Source of the DNA: Orobanche coerulescens
Lineage: Eukaryota > Streptophyta > Magnoliopsida > Lamiales > Orobanchaceae
DNA: 64,000 nt
NCBI GenBank assembly: GCA_033398695.1
Contig: JAWKAU010000043.1
Location: forward strand, 310,001-374,000
Direction of reading: 5' to 3'
Shown here: positions 27,656-40,336 of the stretch, in pieces
Layout of the letters: every line of letters begins with the position of its first letter
Numbering within the stretch: position 1 is the first letter of the stretch
Position numbers and translations under genes: made by a program
Notes under the pieces: model-generated
What the model was told of the DNA's origin: nothing
Database searches by the model: none
The model's input: only the letters and a program-made list of their open reading frames with translations

Positions 27656-30490
27656 TCAAATTCTAGTTCTAGATGACAACAATTTCTTAGTTTCATCTAC
27701 TTGATTTTGGTCAGTACCGAAAATCAGCATGTCATCTACATATAAGCAAATGATCACTCCAACACTAGTAGTTTCATCAAATCTACTATAAACACATTTG
27801 TCACATTGGTTTAACTTAAAACGAGAGGACAAAATCACCTCATCAAACTTTTGATGCCATTGTTTGGGTGCTTGTTTCAGCTATATAATGATTTCACAAG
27901 TTTACATACCATATGCTCTTTACCGGGTATAACGAAACCTTCTGGTTGTTTCATGTAAACTTCTTCATCAAGTTCACCATTCAAGAAGGCTGTCTTAACA
28001 TCCATTTGATGGACAATCAGATTGTGAATACTTGCCAAGACAATTAACAATCTAATAGTAGAAATACGCGCCACCGGAGCATAAGTATCAAAATAGTCAA
28101 CACCGGGTTTTTGACTAAAATCTTGAATGACCAATCGGGCTTTAAACTTGTCAATAGTATCATTAACAATAATTTTCCTTTTGAAAATCCATTTGCAACC
28201 AAGTGGTTTAGAACCCGGAGGCAAATCACACAACACCCACGTGTCATTCTCAAGAATTGACGACATTTCGTCATCAATAGCTTCCTTCCAAAAAACAACA
28301 TCTCGAGACTCCATGGCCTCTTGAAAAGTTATAGGATCATCCTCAATGCTGTAGCAATAACAGTATTGAAAACCAATTTCGTCTCTTGTCCCTTCTACCA
28401 AATAGAGTTGGAAGTCGGAACCGAAATTTTTCGCAATTCGGCCTCTTTTGCTTTTCCGAGGCTCTTGTGTTGTCGGTACAGCAACACCATCTGAATTTCC
28501 TATATTTTGCACTTCATTAGTTCCAAAAATCAGATCCTTAGGCCTTTGAATCGACAAAAAACGCATCTCATCAAAAATCGCATCACGTGACTCGATAACA
28601 GTGTTAATCGATACCGAATCATTAGGTTCTATTACATAAACCTATATGCCTTGGAATGTTCAGCATATCCAATGAATATACAATCTATTCCACATTCACC
28701 CAAAGTTTTCCTTTTGGGTTCGGTAAGTTTTACAACTGCCCGACATCCCCAAACCCGAAAGTAACTTAAATTCGGCTTTTTCTTGAACCAAAGTTCATAT
28801 GGGACAGTTTTGTTCTTTTTATTTGGAACCCTATTCAGCAAATAGCAGGCCGTTAACATGGCATCTCCCCAGAATCCCTCACTCAATCCCGAGTAAGAAA
28901 GCATCGAGTTTACCATTTCTTTTAAGACTCGATTTTTGCGTTCGGCGATTCCATTTTGTTGGGGCGAGTAAGGTGCTGTGGTTTCATGAATGATACCCAC
29001 TGATTGAAAGTATATGGATCCATATATTCACCTCCCCGATCAGTTCTAAGACATTTAACCGGATTGCCTAATTGTAATTCCACCTCGGTTTTGTATATTT
29101 TGAATTTATCTAAGGCTTCATCCTTAGAATGCAACAAATACACAGCACAAAACCGGGTACAGTCATCAATAAATGTGACAACATACTTTTTATTACCCAA
29201 GGAAGGAGTAGAGTAAAAATCACACAAGTCACTGTGTACAAGTTCCAAAATAGCCGAATTCCTAGTGACACTGGGAAAAGGCTGTTTTGTCATTTTTGTA
29301 AGCATGCATGTTTTACATTTTTCTGGATTCATGTCAAAGGCTGGAATCAATCCATTTTTTGACATCTCATGTATCCTTCTAAAATTGACATGACCCAATC
29401 TAGCATGCCAAAATATAGAGTCATCAATCTTAGAAGTAGAAGACACAAATGCAGCATTTTGAACACTAATAGACTTAACAATAACATTGAAACGAAACAT
29501 TCTATTATTCAAATATCCAAAGCCAATAAACATTCCACCTCGAGATAGGGTAAACCTACTCGATTAAAAAACTTGTCTAAAACCATCAGAATTCAAACTA
29601 CTACCACTAACTAGATTCTTTCGAATCTTAGGAACAAACAAAACATCAAAAGGTCTAATAGTCTTTCCAGAAGTAAATTCAAGATAAACGACACCGACAC
29701 CACAAATAGGTATAAAAGAATCGTCTCCCATTTTCAGCATCGATCCATCTTCAAGGGGTGTTAATGTTTCAAACCACCGTTTATCCTTGCATACATGGTT
29801 CGTTGCCCCGGAGTCGATCCACCAAGCAACATCATCATCCTGCACATAGAATGATTCCGGAATGAGTGAAACATAATAGACATAATTCTGTTTAGAATTA
29901 TCAAGGTTAGTCAAGTACTGACCTCTTTTAACTTGGTCCTTAGACCCATGTCTACTTCCATTGGCTCCACTGTTTCCAGTACCATTGTTGCCTAGATTCA
30001 CACGACAATCACGCTTGCAATGTCCCACCTTGTTGCACCTCCAACAAGTAAGTACCTTATTCTTTTTGTTGGAGTTATTTGGGACATATTCTTGCTTACG
30101 TTTGCCATGTCCTTTGTTATTCGGGTTCCTTGGCTGTCCAGGTTCAACTTTTCCTTTGGTTTTATCAGATTTGTCATTATCATTTGCACGAAGAGATTCT
30201 TCAATGCGAAGATGACTAGCAAGTTGAACCAAAGGCAGTTCCTCCTTTTGATGTTTTAGGTTATGTTTGAAATATTTCCAGGATGGCGGAAGTTTGTCAA
30301 TCACACTTGACACAGCAATGGATTCGTCCATGTTCATGTTGTGCAGTTTGAATTGACCCAAAATACAAAGGAGTTCATTGTATTGTTCTATGACAGACTT
30401 TGAATCAACCATCTTATAAGCATTAAAATCGCTAACCAGAAACTTCTTACTCGAAGCATCCTCAGCGATGTATTTTGATTCAAGGATAAA
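27656..30490 (-). pseudogene. Ty1/copia gag-pol, truncated at both ends
   Basis: In minus-strand order: gag (from about 30490, YNELLCILGQFKLHN region), CCHC zinc knuckle (CWRCNKVGHCKRDC), protease (WWIDSGATNHVC), gag-pre-integrase (HARLGHVNFRRIH), integrase core (29330-28640, HSDLCDFYSTPS ... LRTDRGGEY ... YSPQQNGIAERKN) and reverse transcriptase (28340-27660, KTAFLNGELDEEVYMKQPEGF split by host damage, CLYVDDMLIFG). RNase H and both LTRs are missing. Frameshifts or stops lie near 29560, 28970, 28600 and 27870. It is an old fragment. Confidence 0.92.
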
Positions 30491-31866
30491 CTTACCTTAC
30501 TTGACGAGATACGAGGAAGAACAACAAGGAACGATGAAGAACGGGAGGACAACACCTTCAAAACCTTCTCCGAAGCTTGATCAGTCCACTCTACTATGAT
30601 AATACACAGTTAGGAAGGCTTAAAACTCGATTTGAAGGGTTGGAGGGTGATATTTGGGCGAGAAGAAGTGTTCAGTTCAAGTATCTTCACGGGTCTCTCT
30701 GGAAAGGTAGTATCCTCGGCTACGTCAATCTCACTATAGTCGATAACATGGCTAAACTTGAACACATAAAAGAATGACAACTAGATTTAATAAATGAAAA
30801 CTACACCTATGCAAAGGTGAATACTCGACCGACGGAGAAATACCGACCAAAATGAAACAAAAGAAAAAACTCTGACTCTGGTGTGATTAGCATCATTGTC
30901 CTCCATCTCTTCTAAGCCAATCCTGTGACTGCTCCCGAGCTGCCAAAACCTGAGCGCATAACAGGCACCCACCCCCTCAACCTCACCACTAGGCAAGCTT
31001 TCAACACTCAATTGCTCTATAGGGAATAACCTTAGATGAGTGTTTCACACGAACTCTTATAGCTTAGTTCTCCCATTGAACCAAGTTCTTGGGATCTCCA
31101 GTCATCTTGGTTGGGTTACCACTATGATAATTCTCAATTTGTGGTAATTCAAAATATCTATTGTAGTATCTTGATTAACTCTTTGTTCACACTTCACCCA
31201 TCAGGCATGTCTTTGATTTTTCAGATTTTTGACCATAAAAATATCTTGTGGTTGAGTTCACAAGATGGTCAAAAGTGGACTATTTTTGCATGGCATCTGC
31301 CTAAAAACGGCGCTGGAAAACGGCCCATTTTGCGCCGTATTATATAGCCGTATTAGGATGACTCGGTCTTGTTCGGAACACGCACAAGGACCCGGCGGAA
31401 AATGTGCGCCGCGTGAGAAACAACGTAAGACACGACCGAGATATGTGCCGTGTTGTAAACGGTGGAGAGAAACGACCCTATTTGCACCGTGTGTTCCACC
31501 GTGTTTTGTCACATTTTTTTCTTGGAAATTTCTGATTTTGATTTCGGTTTGATTTTTCGACCTTTTTGACATTTTATGTCAGTAACCTGCAACATAAACA
31601 TTATTAGCTCATGTTTTGATATTTCTTCAAAATAATTAAATTCTATCAAAATTAGTATGATTATTCCAGAAAAAAGTGATATTTTGTATATGAATTTTAG
31701 ATCAATTATGCACTAATCAAATACCACACACTTGAATTCTTGCTAGTCCCTAGTAAGACTCTTTATTATTCATTTTCAAAATAAAATAAGGAAAAAATAT
31801 AAGACACAAATTAAAATAATACACACACAAATTAAGAACAATACTTATATATATAATGAAAAAGTG
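30491..31866. other. unrecognised stretch between copia and hAT elements
   Basis: 30500-30620 may be leader of the copia element. 31290-31510 has an unusual run of CGCCGT/CCGTGTT words but no recognised borders. 31560-31866 is AT-rich. No gene is supported. Confidence 0.3.
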
Positions 31867-31979
31867 TTCCATTGGATTATCCTAGGCTGAATTTTTTGTA
31901 ACCCGGGCATATGGTAGAAATATCAGTTCGGAAAGTGTTTACATGATCCATTGGAAATCGGGATCTCCATAATAAACCC
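31867..31979 (+). repeat. fragment of the intron-1 LTR family, split by a hAT element
   Basis: ATTGGATTATCCTAGGCTGA onward matches about 20966-21070 closely. After the hAT insertion the match resumes at 36616 and ends ACCCCAACA at 36628. The 5' part of this LTR copy is missing. Confidence 0.75.
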
Positions 31980-32417
31980 TAGGGCTGGGACTTTTGAAAC
32001 CGGGAACCGAGGAACCGATCCGAACCGCGGCGGAACCGACGGTTCGGTTCGGTTCGTGGTAACAATTTCTTTGTTTTTTTCGGTTCGGTTCCCAGAGATA
32101 GGAAACGGTTCGGTTCGCGGTTCCATATCTATTTTAAAGAGGAACCGTCGGAACCGAACCATGAACCGAACCGAAATGGGAACCGAACCTAATGGAATAA
32201 ATATAATATAATATATTCTTATTAAAAACATAATTATAATTTTAATTATTATTAAAACCTACTGCTACTAAATACAAAAGTCTTTCTCAAAAAAAAAATA
32301 CAAAAGTCTTTCTCAAAACCTAACTTCACCCACACCGCCGCCCGCTGAAGAAAAAACCTACCTGCAGCATCCGTCCGTCCGTACTTCTTCGTCAATTGAG
32401 TTCTTCGGCTTCCGTCC

Positions 32418-35400
32418 ATGGCATCTTCTTCGAATCCCAGCCCCGCCGTTAATCAAGCACATCTAACTGAAAACTCCGATTTTGATTTTTCTTGTTCGTT
32501 GGATGAAGAACGCAGCCAACAGTTAGGTAATTGCAAAAATTAGAAATTTCATGTTTCATCTCTGAACTCTGATAATGATAATATAGTCCGGATTCTTCGT
32601 ATTTGGTAATCTAATCTGTCTAAATTCTCACAATGTTTTGAAAATTGTACATTCTTTCTTTCTGAAATATGAATGCAGTGATTTGAGAGATTAGTTTTCC
32701 TGCAGTGAATCGAGTGATTAATTTACGGTTGAAATATATTTCATGAATCTTAATTATTTGGTTTGAAGTTTGCAGATGAATCTTATTTATTTAGTTTGGA
32801 GTTTTATTCTTGAACAGAATCAACAGATGACTCTTCTCATAATTGCTTGCTTTTTGTAGGCTGAAGTATGATTCTTGAACAGATACTCTTCTCATTAATC
32901 ATACAATTCTCACAACAGTGAATTGCTTGATTTTTGTTGCCTTATTTAAATTACTATCTTGATTGAGTTGTGATTCCTAATTTGTTAATCATATATTTTA
33001 TTTATTTGCAGTAGCTAAAAATGTGGAAGAGTTTGTTAAAGAGCAAGAACGTACTACAAAAAGTAAGAAAAGGAAGACCACTATTGCAAAGAAGAAACAG
33101 GACACATCAAGCCTAGTGTTTGGCCTCACTTCACCAAATATAACGAGCCTCTTGTTGAAGTAGTTGATGGAGTGGAAAAGGTTGTTGGGAGCACACAACG
33201 ATGTTCATGCAACTATTGTGGCACAACTTTTGGGTGTGATTCACGAGGTAATGGCACTAGTACCCTTAGAAAACATATTGAGATTGTGTGTAAGAGTTAT
33301 CCGGTAAAGTTAATATAGAAGAAGGGGGCAACAAATTTTAACTAAGAATAGCACTATGGTTGATGGTGTGAGAACTTTTGGTAGTAATCTTGTTTGGACT
33401 AAAGAGGCTTGTACCGATGCAACTAGGATGATAGTTATAGATGAGTTGCCATTTAGCTTCATTGAAAATACTGGTTTTAGGCATTTTTGTGATGTTGCGG
33501 TCCCTAAATGGGAGCCTCCAACTAGGAAGATGATTGTTAAAATTTTTTTGAGAATGTATGCTGATAAGAAGGCTGAGTTGAAGAGTGAGTTACTGATCCT
33601 GTTCGTGTGTTTGACAAATGACACATGGACTAGTTGTCAAAATATTAATTATATGGTCATTACCCACTTTATTGATCATTCTTGGAAAATGCACAAAAGA
33701 GTCTTAAACTTGTGTCATTTCCAATCATAATGGCACTACAATTGGAAAAATATTAGAGAATGCATTGCTTGAGTGGGGAATTGAGAATGTGCTAACAATA
33801 AGTGTTGATAATGCATCGTCAAACAAGGTTGCCATTGATTATCTTAGAACTCAAATGGGAGATTGGGAAAAGAGGCCACTTTTGGGGGGGAGATTTATGC
33901 ATGTGAGATGCCTAGCTCATATTGTGAATTTGATCGTGAGGTCTGGTTTGAATTTAATGGATAAATCGTGTTTGCCATTAGAAATCTGTGAAGTATGTGA
34001 GAAGTTCACAGGCTAGAATGGATGTTTTTAAAAGTTGTGTTGAGAAAACAAGGCTAGAATGTAAGAAAATTTGCATTTTGGATGTACAAACAAGATGGAA
34101 CTCGACTTATCTTATGTTGGACACTGCATTGGAGTTGAGAAGGGCATTTGATAGGATGGCATCTGAAGAAGATTCAAAGTATAGGTAAATAAAATACTTT
34201 GTTCCCTTTCCATATACTCCGTAAACTGTAATTTTCTTAATTATTGATGCATGTTCCATACATTTTTCACTTTGTAGGTCGTATTTTGATGAGGATGAGG
34301 CCGAAGATGAGGGTGATGAGGAAGGTCAGGAAGCAGAATATGTTTTGGCTCCAGCACGGTCTAGAGCATCAAAGAAGAGGGTTGGGCCACCGAAAGCTGC
34401 AGATTGGGCAAATGCAGAAATATTTGTATGTTTTCTAAGGGTTTTTTATCAAGTTACATTGAACGTGAGTTCTCAACTGAAGCCTACTGCTCAGTTAGAT
34501 TTTCATGACATAGTTTCGATTAAGGCTGAGATTGATGAGTTGTATGATAAGCCTATTGATGAGCAGTCTAATGCAACTGATGTGTTGTTGCATAATATGG
34601 CCCAGAAGATGAAAAAAAAGTACAGCAAATACTTTGACAAGGTAGATGATATTAATGAGTTATTTCTTGTGGCACTTGTGTTGGACCCGAGGTACAAGCT
34701 TAAGTATTTGGAAAGAAATTTTGAGAAAATGCTTGACATGAATAGGGTAGAGGTCAAAAGAAGGTCAGATGGTGTGAAGGAGTTACTGGTCAGTCTTTGT
34801 GATGCTTATAGCCAAAGCACCACTTCACATGGTTCTCAAAAGGGTAGAACTGAATCTAGTGAGGGTATTCGTCAAAGAACAAAAAGAAATGTTTGTGGAA
34901 AGAAGAAAGACATGCTTGAAGATTGGAATAGGCAGCTCGAAGAAGGTGAACAAATGGTGGTTGGGTCTGAAATAGATAGATATTTGCTTGATCCTATTGA
35001 GAAGCCAAATGATCATGTTGAGTTCAAGATTTTGGATTGGTGGGCACGTAATGGCAAAGAAATATCCCACCTTGGCGATTGTTGCAAGGGATATACTTGC
35101 CATTCAAGTTTCCATGATTGCTAGTGAGTCAAGTTTTTCAACTGGAAAAAGAGTTATTGACCCGCATAGAAGCTCAATGACTCTAAAGCGTAGAAGCTCT
35201 TATTTGCCTTCAAAATTGGCTGAAGTCGGATAGTGTCATGGGACTTTCATATCTCCCAACTGTCGAAGAAATAGAATTTTATGAAGATGTTGAAAAAGGT
35301 AATCATGCTTTATATTTGTTATTTAGTAGAATTTCTAGGTTTATTTTTTTGCCATTTTTTAGTAAAATCTTCACCTTTTCTTGAAGAAATTGAATCTGTG

Positions 35401-36176
35401 CTTTTCTTCACTTACCCTACTGAAGAAATCGAATCTGTGCTTTTCTTTTTTTTTCTTATCTTATAATGTCTGGAGGTGGTGTGCTAGCACCTGTAGTAGG
35501 ATTTGTTTCATTCCTCCATTTTTGCATGTATGCCACAATTCTGGGTATTAGTTGTTGGGCAATGAACACAGCTATTGATCATGGCTCTATCATTGGTATG
35601 TATATATATATATATATATATATCTGTACCTACTTTTGTTTCTTCTGATCTCTCTCTCTCTCTCCATGTAAATCACACACCATCAGACATTATATAGGTC
35701 CAAGATTTACAATGGTGGAAGGATTTATTGACTGACGGTGGAAGGGTTGATTTATGTTCTTTGATAGGTCCGGTATGAATAAGACGGTACAATTATCGCC
35801 AATATACTTCCCGATAGGAATGCCGAATGGATTCTTTGTGTATGTTGCTTTAGTTCTGGAATAATTGGAGTGCTTTCATCACTTTTGGATTAATCAAGAA
35901 TTGCTTTAGGTTCAATGATTTTTACCTACGAGTTCATGATTTTATTTTACCTCCGAATGTTCTATTTGTGTATACTTCCTGTTTTAAAAAAAAAAACTTT
36001 TCCAAAACATGTTCAATTTGTTTATTATATATGCAGAACAACTTCAAGAAGAGAAAGAAAAACTTCAGAAATTTCGGAAAACTACTAGTGAGCAACCAAC
36101 AAGTGCGTGCGGAAAAATGGAGCTCAATTTGGCGCCCAAGAAGTCATCCAAATCGAACAAGAAAATGAAAAGATGA
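32418..36176 (+). pseudogene. hAT transposase (BED finger and hATC), several frameshifts
   Basis: Exon 1, 32418-32526 (MASSSNPSPAV start). After an intron, 33012 onward: a basic stretch, then the BED zinc finger (WPHFTKYNEP, then CSCNYCGTTFGC with H..C pair). The core follows: VCLTNDTWTSCQNINYMVIT (about 33610), ISVDNASSNKVAIDYL, MHVRCLAHIVNLIV and RWNSTYLMLDTA (about 34100). After a further intron come an acidic segment and the hATC domain (34350-35230; FKILDWWARNGK, then KYPTLAIVARDIL and SESSFSTGKRVIDP). A last exon 36037-36176 (QLQEEKEKLQKF coiled coil) joins 35298 in phase. Frameshifts lie near 33100, 33300-33350, 33730, 34000, 35060 and 35190. It is dead but recent enough to follow throughout. 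Confidence 0.87.
35466..35893 (+). pseudogene. AWPM-19-like (PM19L family) membrane protein gene fragment inside the hAT intron
   Basis: Exon-like 35466-35595 starts MSGGGVLAPVVGF and has GISCWAMNTAIDHGSIIG followed by a GT donor. A second exon-like part from 35768 after an AG has QLSPIYFPIGMPNGFFVYV and, one base shifted, SGIIGVLSSLLD plus TAA at 35891-35893. The order and words (W-A-M-N-x-A-I-D-H-G, L-S-P-I-Y-F-P-x-G, G-F-F-V) fit the plant AWPM-19-like family of four-helix plasma-membrane proteins; this rests on memory of the family. The intron between carries (TA)n and (CT)n runs. Frame breaks show it is not functional. It lies in the intron before the last hAT exon. Confidence 0.65.
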
Positions 36177-36631
36177 ACCTGAGTGTTGAAGAATGTTTAA
36201 TCCTTTACATTTTAATGACTTGAAAACTACTGTTGTCATTCATTTTTATTTTTTTTAGTTTCTGCCTGTTTAAACTTGAATGTTGAGAAAACTACTGTTG
36301 TCATTCAATTTTTTTTTTTTTAGTTTCTGCATGTTTAACCTGATTCTGAATGTTAACTACTGTTGTGTTGTCATTCATTTTTTTTTTAGTTTCTATTTCT
36401 GTTCTGTGTGTGTGTTATTCATTTTGGGTTTGGTAGTTTTTTGGGAAAAAAAAATTCCAGCCAACTGGAATCGGTTAGGTTCGGTTCCGAGTCGGTTCGG
36501 TTCCGAGTCCTGCCCGCAAAAACAGCAGTAACCAACCGCGAAAAAAATGTGCGGTTCGGTTCCGGTTCCTGCACTTTTCTTGTTGGAACCGAAAATTCCC
36601 AGGCCTAATAAACCCTTATACCCCAACAAAT

Positions 36632-36738
36632 CATATATATATATATATATATATCAAGTGATTCGGCACATTATTCAATTAAATACTCCACAATACACAC
36701 ACAATACCATATCAATAACTTTGCATAAATAAAAAAAC
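36632..36738. repeat. direct repeat copy 1 (about 105 bp)
   Basis: A (TA)n run, then CAAGTGATTCGGCACATTAT and the following 75 bases recur almost unchanged at 37937-38044. The two copies bracket about 1.2 kb of gypsy and LINE scraps. This is too long for a target-site duplication and more like a segment duplication. Confidence 0.8.
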
Positions 36739-36759
36739 ACCACCCTTCTGGTTTAACGT

Positions 36760-37260
36760 GAACAATCAATATGATATGCTTTTGAATAACTCTTGCAGAA
36801 GTTTCAACTTATACCAGTTTCAACCAATCAAACGATAAAACTATACTTAAGATTTCGGGATATTGTATACCTCATCACTTCAAAAAAATCTCGTCCTTGA
36901 AACTTGTCATGTTGTCTTAAGCAACAATAATCAAAATATCTCCTCTATTTTTGTTTTTCTCGTCATTATAATATCATCATAATAATCTCTAAATCATGTA
37001 ATTCATGTGAACGGGCTTAATAATAATAACCTACTCAAAATGCAAAAACAAAATCATATTCACTTACAAGTTCGGATCTCATGCTTAAGCCATGGTTAAA
37101 AGTACTCTAATGCTCAAATTACTCGGCCAAATGAGCACTGCCATACTCATACATGAGTACTACTATATTTATTTGTCCGAGTATAATAGTACACAAATTA
37201 TACATATATAGGAGCAAGTACTCGTATTAAATTAGTAAAATAGTACTTTTTTTTAAATTG
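36760..37260 (-). mobile_element. 3' end and LTR-like remnant of a gypsy (Tekay-like) element
   Basis: On the minus strand, TTCAAGGACGAGATTTTTTT near 36890 matches the end of chromovirus (Tekay/Del) polyproteins, followed by GAAGTGATGAGGTAT. The region 37090-37250 has repeated TACTC words like an LTR. No borders can be set. Confidence 0.45.
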
Positions 37261-37285
37261 GGAGTATTTAAAACTGGAAGCTCTT

Positions 37286-37579
37286 GTGATGTCTGCAAAG
37301 GGCGACCGATCCACGTCTCGAGAGGAAGAGGATCTCCTGAAACAAAGTACTAAGAAGGTTAAGGGACCCGAGCATGATTTCACTAATGACTCGTCAGTTC
37401 CGATCAGTTTCGCCGATATCATTGACGAAGTAAGGGAGGATGAGCAGGAGATGAGATCCTATAAGGAAAATTTGCTTGGTGTCACGGCTAGTATCGAAGA
37501 AGGTAAGGGGAAGAAGCGTCAGATCCCTACTAACAATGAAAATATTTCTTTTGGAAATATGAATTTGCAAATAGTATAG
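37286..37579 (+). pseudogene. LINE (L1-type) ORF1 N-terminal fragment
   Basis: The frame begins MSAKGDRSTSREEEDLLKQS and contains QSTKKVK and SYKENLLG, words typical of the start of plant L1-type ORF1 proteins (DUF4283/zinc-knuckle family). It stops at 37577-37579, before the DUF4283 core. 37580-37900 may be further decayed LINE sequence but is not recognisable. Confidence 0.6.
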
Positions 37580-37936
37580 AGAAAACAGGGAGGGTATGAA
37601 TGCACAGAGATTATCATTCCCCCTGGTGCTGAGGCGCGATCGACAATGCACGCCTTGGAAGCAAGGCTTCGTTAAGTTGTTAGGGAGATAGGTCGATGCT
37701 GCATAATAAGGAGAGTCATGTTGAAAGCCGACCGGACCTAGACTCCATGCCACAGTTGAGTGTCCTTGAGATGTTAGTGGCCTATCTACAAAAGCTGAAG
37801 CTGTAGAGAAAAATAAAAAAGGTCCCAAATAAGAAAATGACAGTTCCCGACAGCATCTTGCCTTATGGTCACATTCCACATATTTATGGTATATTTCTAA
37901 TCAATTGTTCACTCCATATGAACTATATTTGCATAT

Positions 37937-38044
37937 AATGATATATATATATATATATATCAAGTGATTCGGCGCATTATTCAATTAAATACTCCACAAT
38001 ACACACACAATACCATATCAACAACTTTGCATAAATAAAAAACA
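37937..38044. repeat. direct repeat copy 2 (about 105 bp)
   Basis: Second copy of 36632-36738, with one or two substitutions (ggcgcatt against ggcacatt, caacaac against caataac). The sequence after it (CATCATGGGAAGC) differs from that after copy 1. Confidence 0.8.
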
Positions 38045-39047
38045 TCATGGGAAGCTAATTGAAGAACTAAACACAAAATCACACAGTTCCAAATATTGCA
38101 ACTATCTAAGATTAGTTGCTTCAAAATAGTGACAAGACACAAAACAACACATGAGAGTTGAAAATATTGCAAAGGCAAAATATTGCAATTGCCCAAAGCA
38201 CAAACTTCCAAAATCACACTTTCATATTCATGGTCCTCATGCAACTAATTTTATGCAACATCATACATGCAGTGATAGGTTTAAACCCTGAAGTTAGACT
38301 AAGATAAACTGATAAAAAACAACATGAACTTCCACATATACAACAGCCAAAGCTACAGTCTGGAGAGGGATGATCCAAAATTTCCAATACAAAGATCGTA
38401 GAAAAAAGCCAGAATAAAACGTTTGTCACCAAGGTTAACCAATTAAGCATCAAGTCCATGTGGGGGTATTTGTTGATTGGGAACAATACCCAAAAAAAAG
38501 AAGTCCAAGACAAGTAACCAAACTAATAATTTCCTGAGGACAGCATTTAAGGAGAAGTCAAAAATAGAATCAAATTTTGCAATTCATTTCAAAAGGCGAA
38601 CAATTCCAACATGCTCAAGAATATACCGTGCTAAAATGAATCTTTATGTGCAAAAGGAATCTGCTCACCAAAAACACACATAACTGTAGCTATATTCACG
38701 ATCCAAAAAAAAAAGAAAAACTGAAGTATGTGATATAATACACACTGCGCCAAAGATCGTTAAAAAGAATGAAGAATAAAAACGACGAAGATGAAGATAA
38801 AGAAAATAATCATCACCAAATCAGTAAGAAATACATCATTATAAATATAACCTAACACGAATCAAGTTCAAAGGTTAGATGAATCAACAAGCACACAGTA
38901 AACAGCAAAACCAGGTCAACTCAAATTGAAGTCAACGATTGCTCAATCCAGTATCTAAACTGAAAAAAATAACAAAAATAACTAGCCTAAGATCCCAAAA
39001 ACCGAGACTTTTATCCAAGATCTGTAAGCGGATCATATCACTCGCTC
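38045..39047. other. unrecognised AT-rich stretch
   Basis: No coding frame longer than chance and no repeat borders are seen. On the minus strand it reads like transcript 3' UTR or intron sequence, without a supporting gene. Confidence 0.3.
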
Positions 39048-40235
39048 ATGAATCAATTAAATGAACAGAAAATGGAAAAAAAATCTGAAATAGAAAAGCC
39101 GATCTTTATTTCTGATCCTAAGGAAGACTTTATTATTTATAGTGATGCCTCAATCCAGGGGTTGGGTTGGGTTCTGATGCAACATGGTAAAGTAGTAGCC
39201 TATGCATCGAGACAGTTTAAACCACATGAGTTGAACAGTCCGATGCATGATCTGGAGTTGGCTGCTGTAGTACATGCACTGAAGATTTGGCGTCACTATC
39301 TCTACGGAGGAAAGTGTGAGATATACACGGACCATTAAAGTTTGAAGTATATTTTCACACAGAAGGATCTTAACATGAGGCAAAGGAGATGGTCAGAATT
39401 TGTGAAGGACTATGATTGTACTATTCATTACCATCCGGGTAAGGCTATGTGGTAGCTGATGCCTTGAGTCGGAAGACTAGAGGCGAGTTAGCTTGCTTGA
39501 CCGATCAGGAGAGTTTGATAAAGGAGTTCTCCCACTTGAGGATTGAAGTAGTTGAGTCTTCAAAGAGTTCGAAAGCAATCCTATCATCTTTGGTCTTGCA
39601 ACCGAACTTGAGGGATAAGATTAAGGAGGCTCAACAACGCGATAAGTTCCTGTGCAAGATGAAAGATCAAGCACAAAATGGGAGTATTGAGAAATTTATC
39701 GTTGCCGCAAACGACATCTTGACTTATGATGGGAGGTTATGTGTTCCTAAGAATCAAGCCCTTAGCAAGCAAATCCTTGAAGAAGCTCATAATGCACCAT
39801 ACTCCGCTCACCCGGGAGGTACAAAGATGTAGCACGACCTGAAGAAGTTCTTTTGGTGGAGAGGAATGAAACGGGACATTGGTGTATTTGTGGAGAGGTG
39901 TATGATATGTCAGCAGGTGAAGGCAGAACACCAACGACCAGTAGGTTTACTTTAACCATTAGAAATCCCAAAATGGAAATGGGAGTATATTACAATGGAT
40001 TTCGTGGTTGGTCTGCCGCAAACCGTGAGGAAGAACGATGCTATCTGGGTGATAGTAGATCGTTTGACGAAGTCATCTCATTTTCTACCTGTGATGATGA
40101 CATATAGTATGGAACAATATGCAAAGATTTATTGGAGATTGTGAGGTTACATGGTGTTCCAGTGTCGATCGTCTCAGATAGAGATCCGCAATTTACGTCG
40201 AAATTTTGGAAGTCTTCAGAGTGCATTGGGCACTA
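39048..40235 (+). pseudogene. Ty3/gypsy chromovirus (Tekay-like) RNase H-integrase fragment
   Basis: The RNase H part has [31 protein letters not shown] and [19 protein letters not shown] (39110-39310), then an ADALSRK linker (39450). The integrase HHCC region follows (AHPGGTKM, FFWWRGMKRDI, CMICQQVKAEHQ, about 39800-39930) and part of the core (ITMDFVVGLPQT, IVDRLTKSSHFLPV). Stops occur at 39336-39338, 39830-39832 and near 39955, and shifts near 39450 and 40140. It ends about 100 bp upstream of the PORR gene. It is an old fragment with no LTRs. Confidence 0.9.
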
Positions 40236-40336
40236 TCGGTTCGTCGATTCTCGATCCTAAAAGTCCCAGCCCTATTTAAAACATTAAAAAACTAAAAGTG
40301 AAATAGTTGAGGCATTTCGAAAAGAAAAGGCAAAAT

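Larger units (their letters stand above)
31980..36607 (+). mobile_element. complete hAT transposon, coding part decayed
   Basis: The 4628-bp element begins TAGGGCTGGGA and ends ATTCCCAGGCCTA, with a perfect 8-bp duplication ATAAACCC (31972-31979 and 36608-36615). Both subterminal regions are arrays of GGTTCGGTTC and GAACCGAACC (31995-32195 and 36465-36595). It carries a transposase gene (32418-36176) and, in its last intron, a host gene fragment. Confidence 0.93.

Noticed and set aside
30577..31011. Search for a copia LTR and primer site upstream of gag
   Set aside because: No TGGTATCAGAGC-like site or TG..CA ends found; the element seems truncated here.
31258..31572. Open frames on both strands in a CGCCGT-rich segment
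   Set aside because: Overlapping frames in both directions with no family motif; looks like GC-rich repeat sequence, not a gene.
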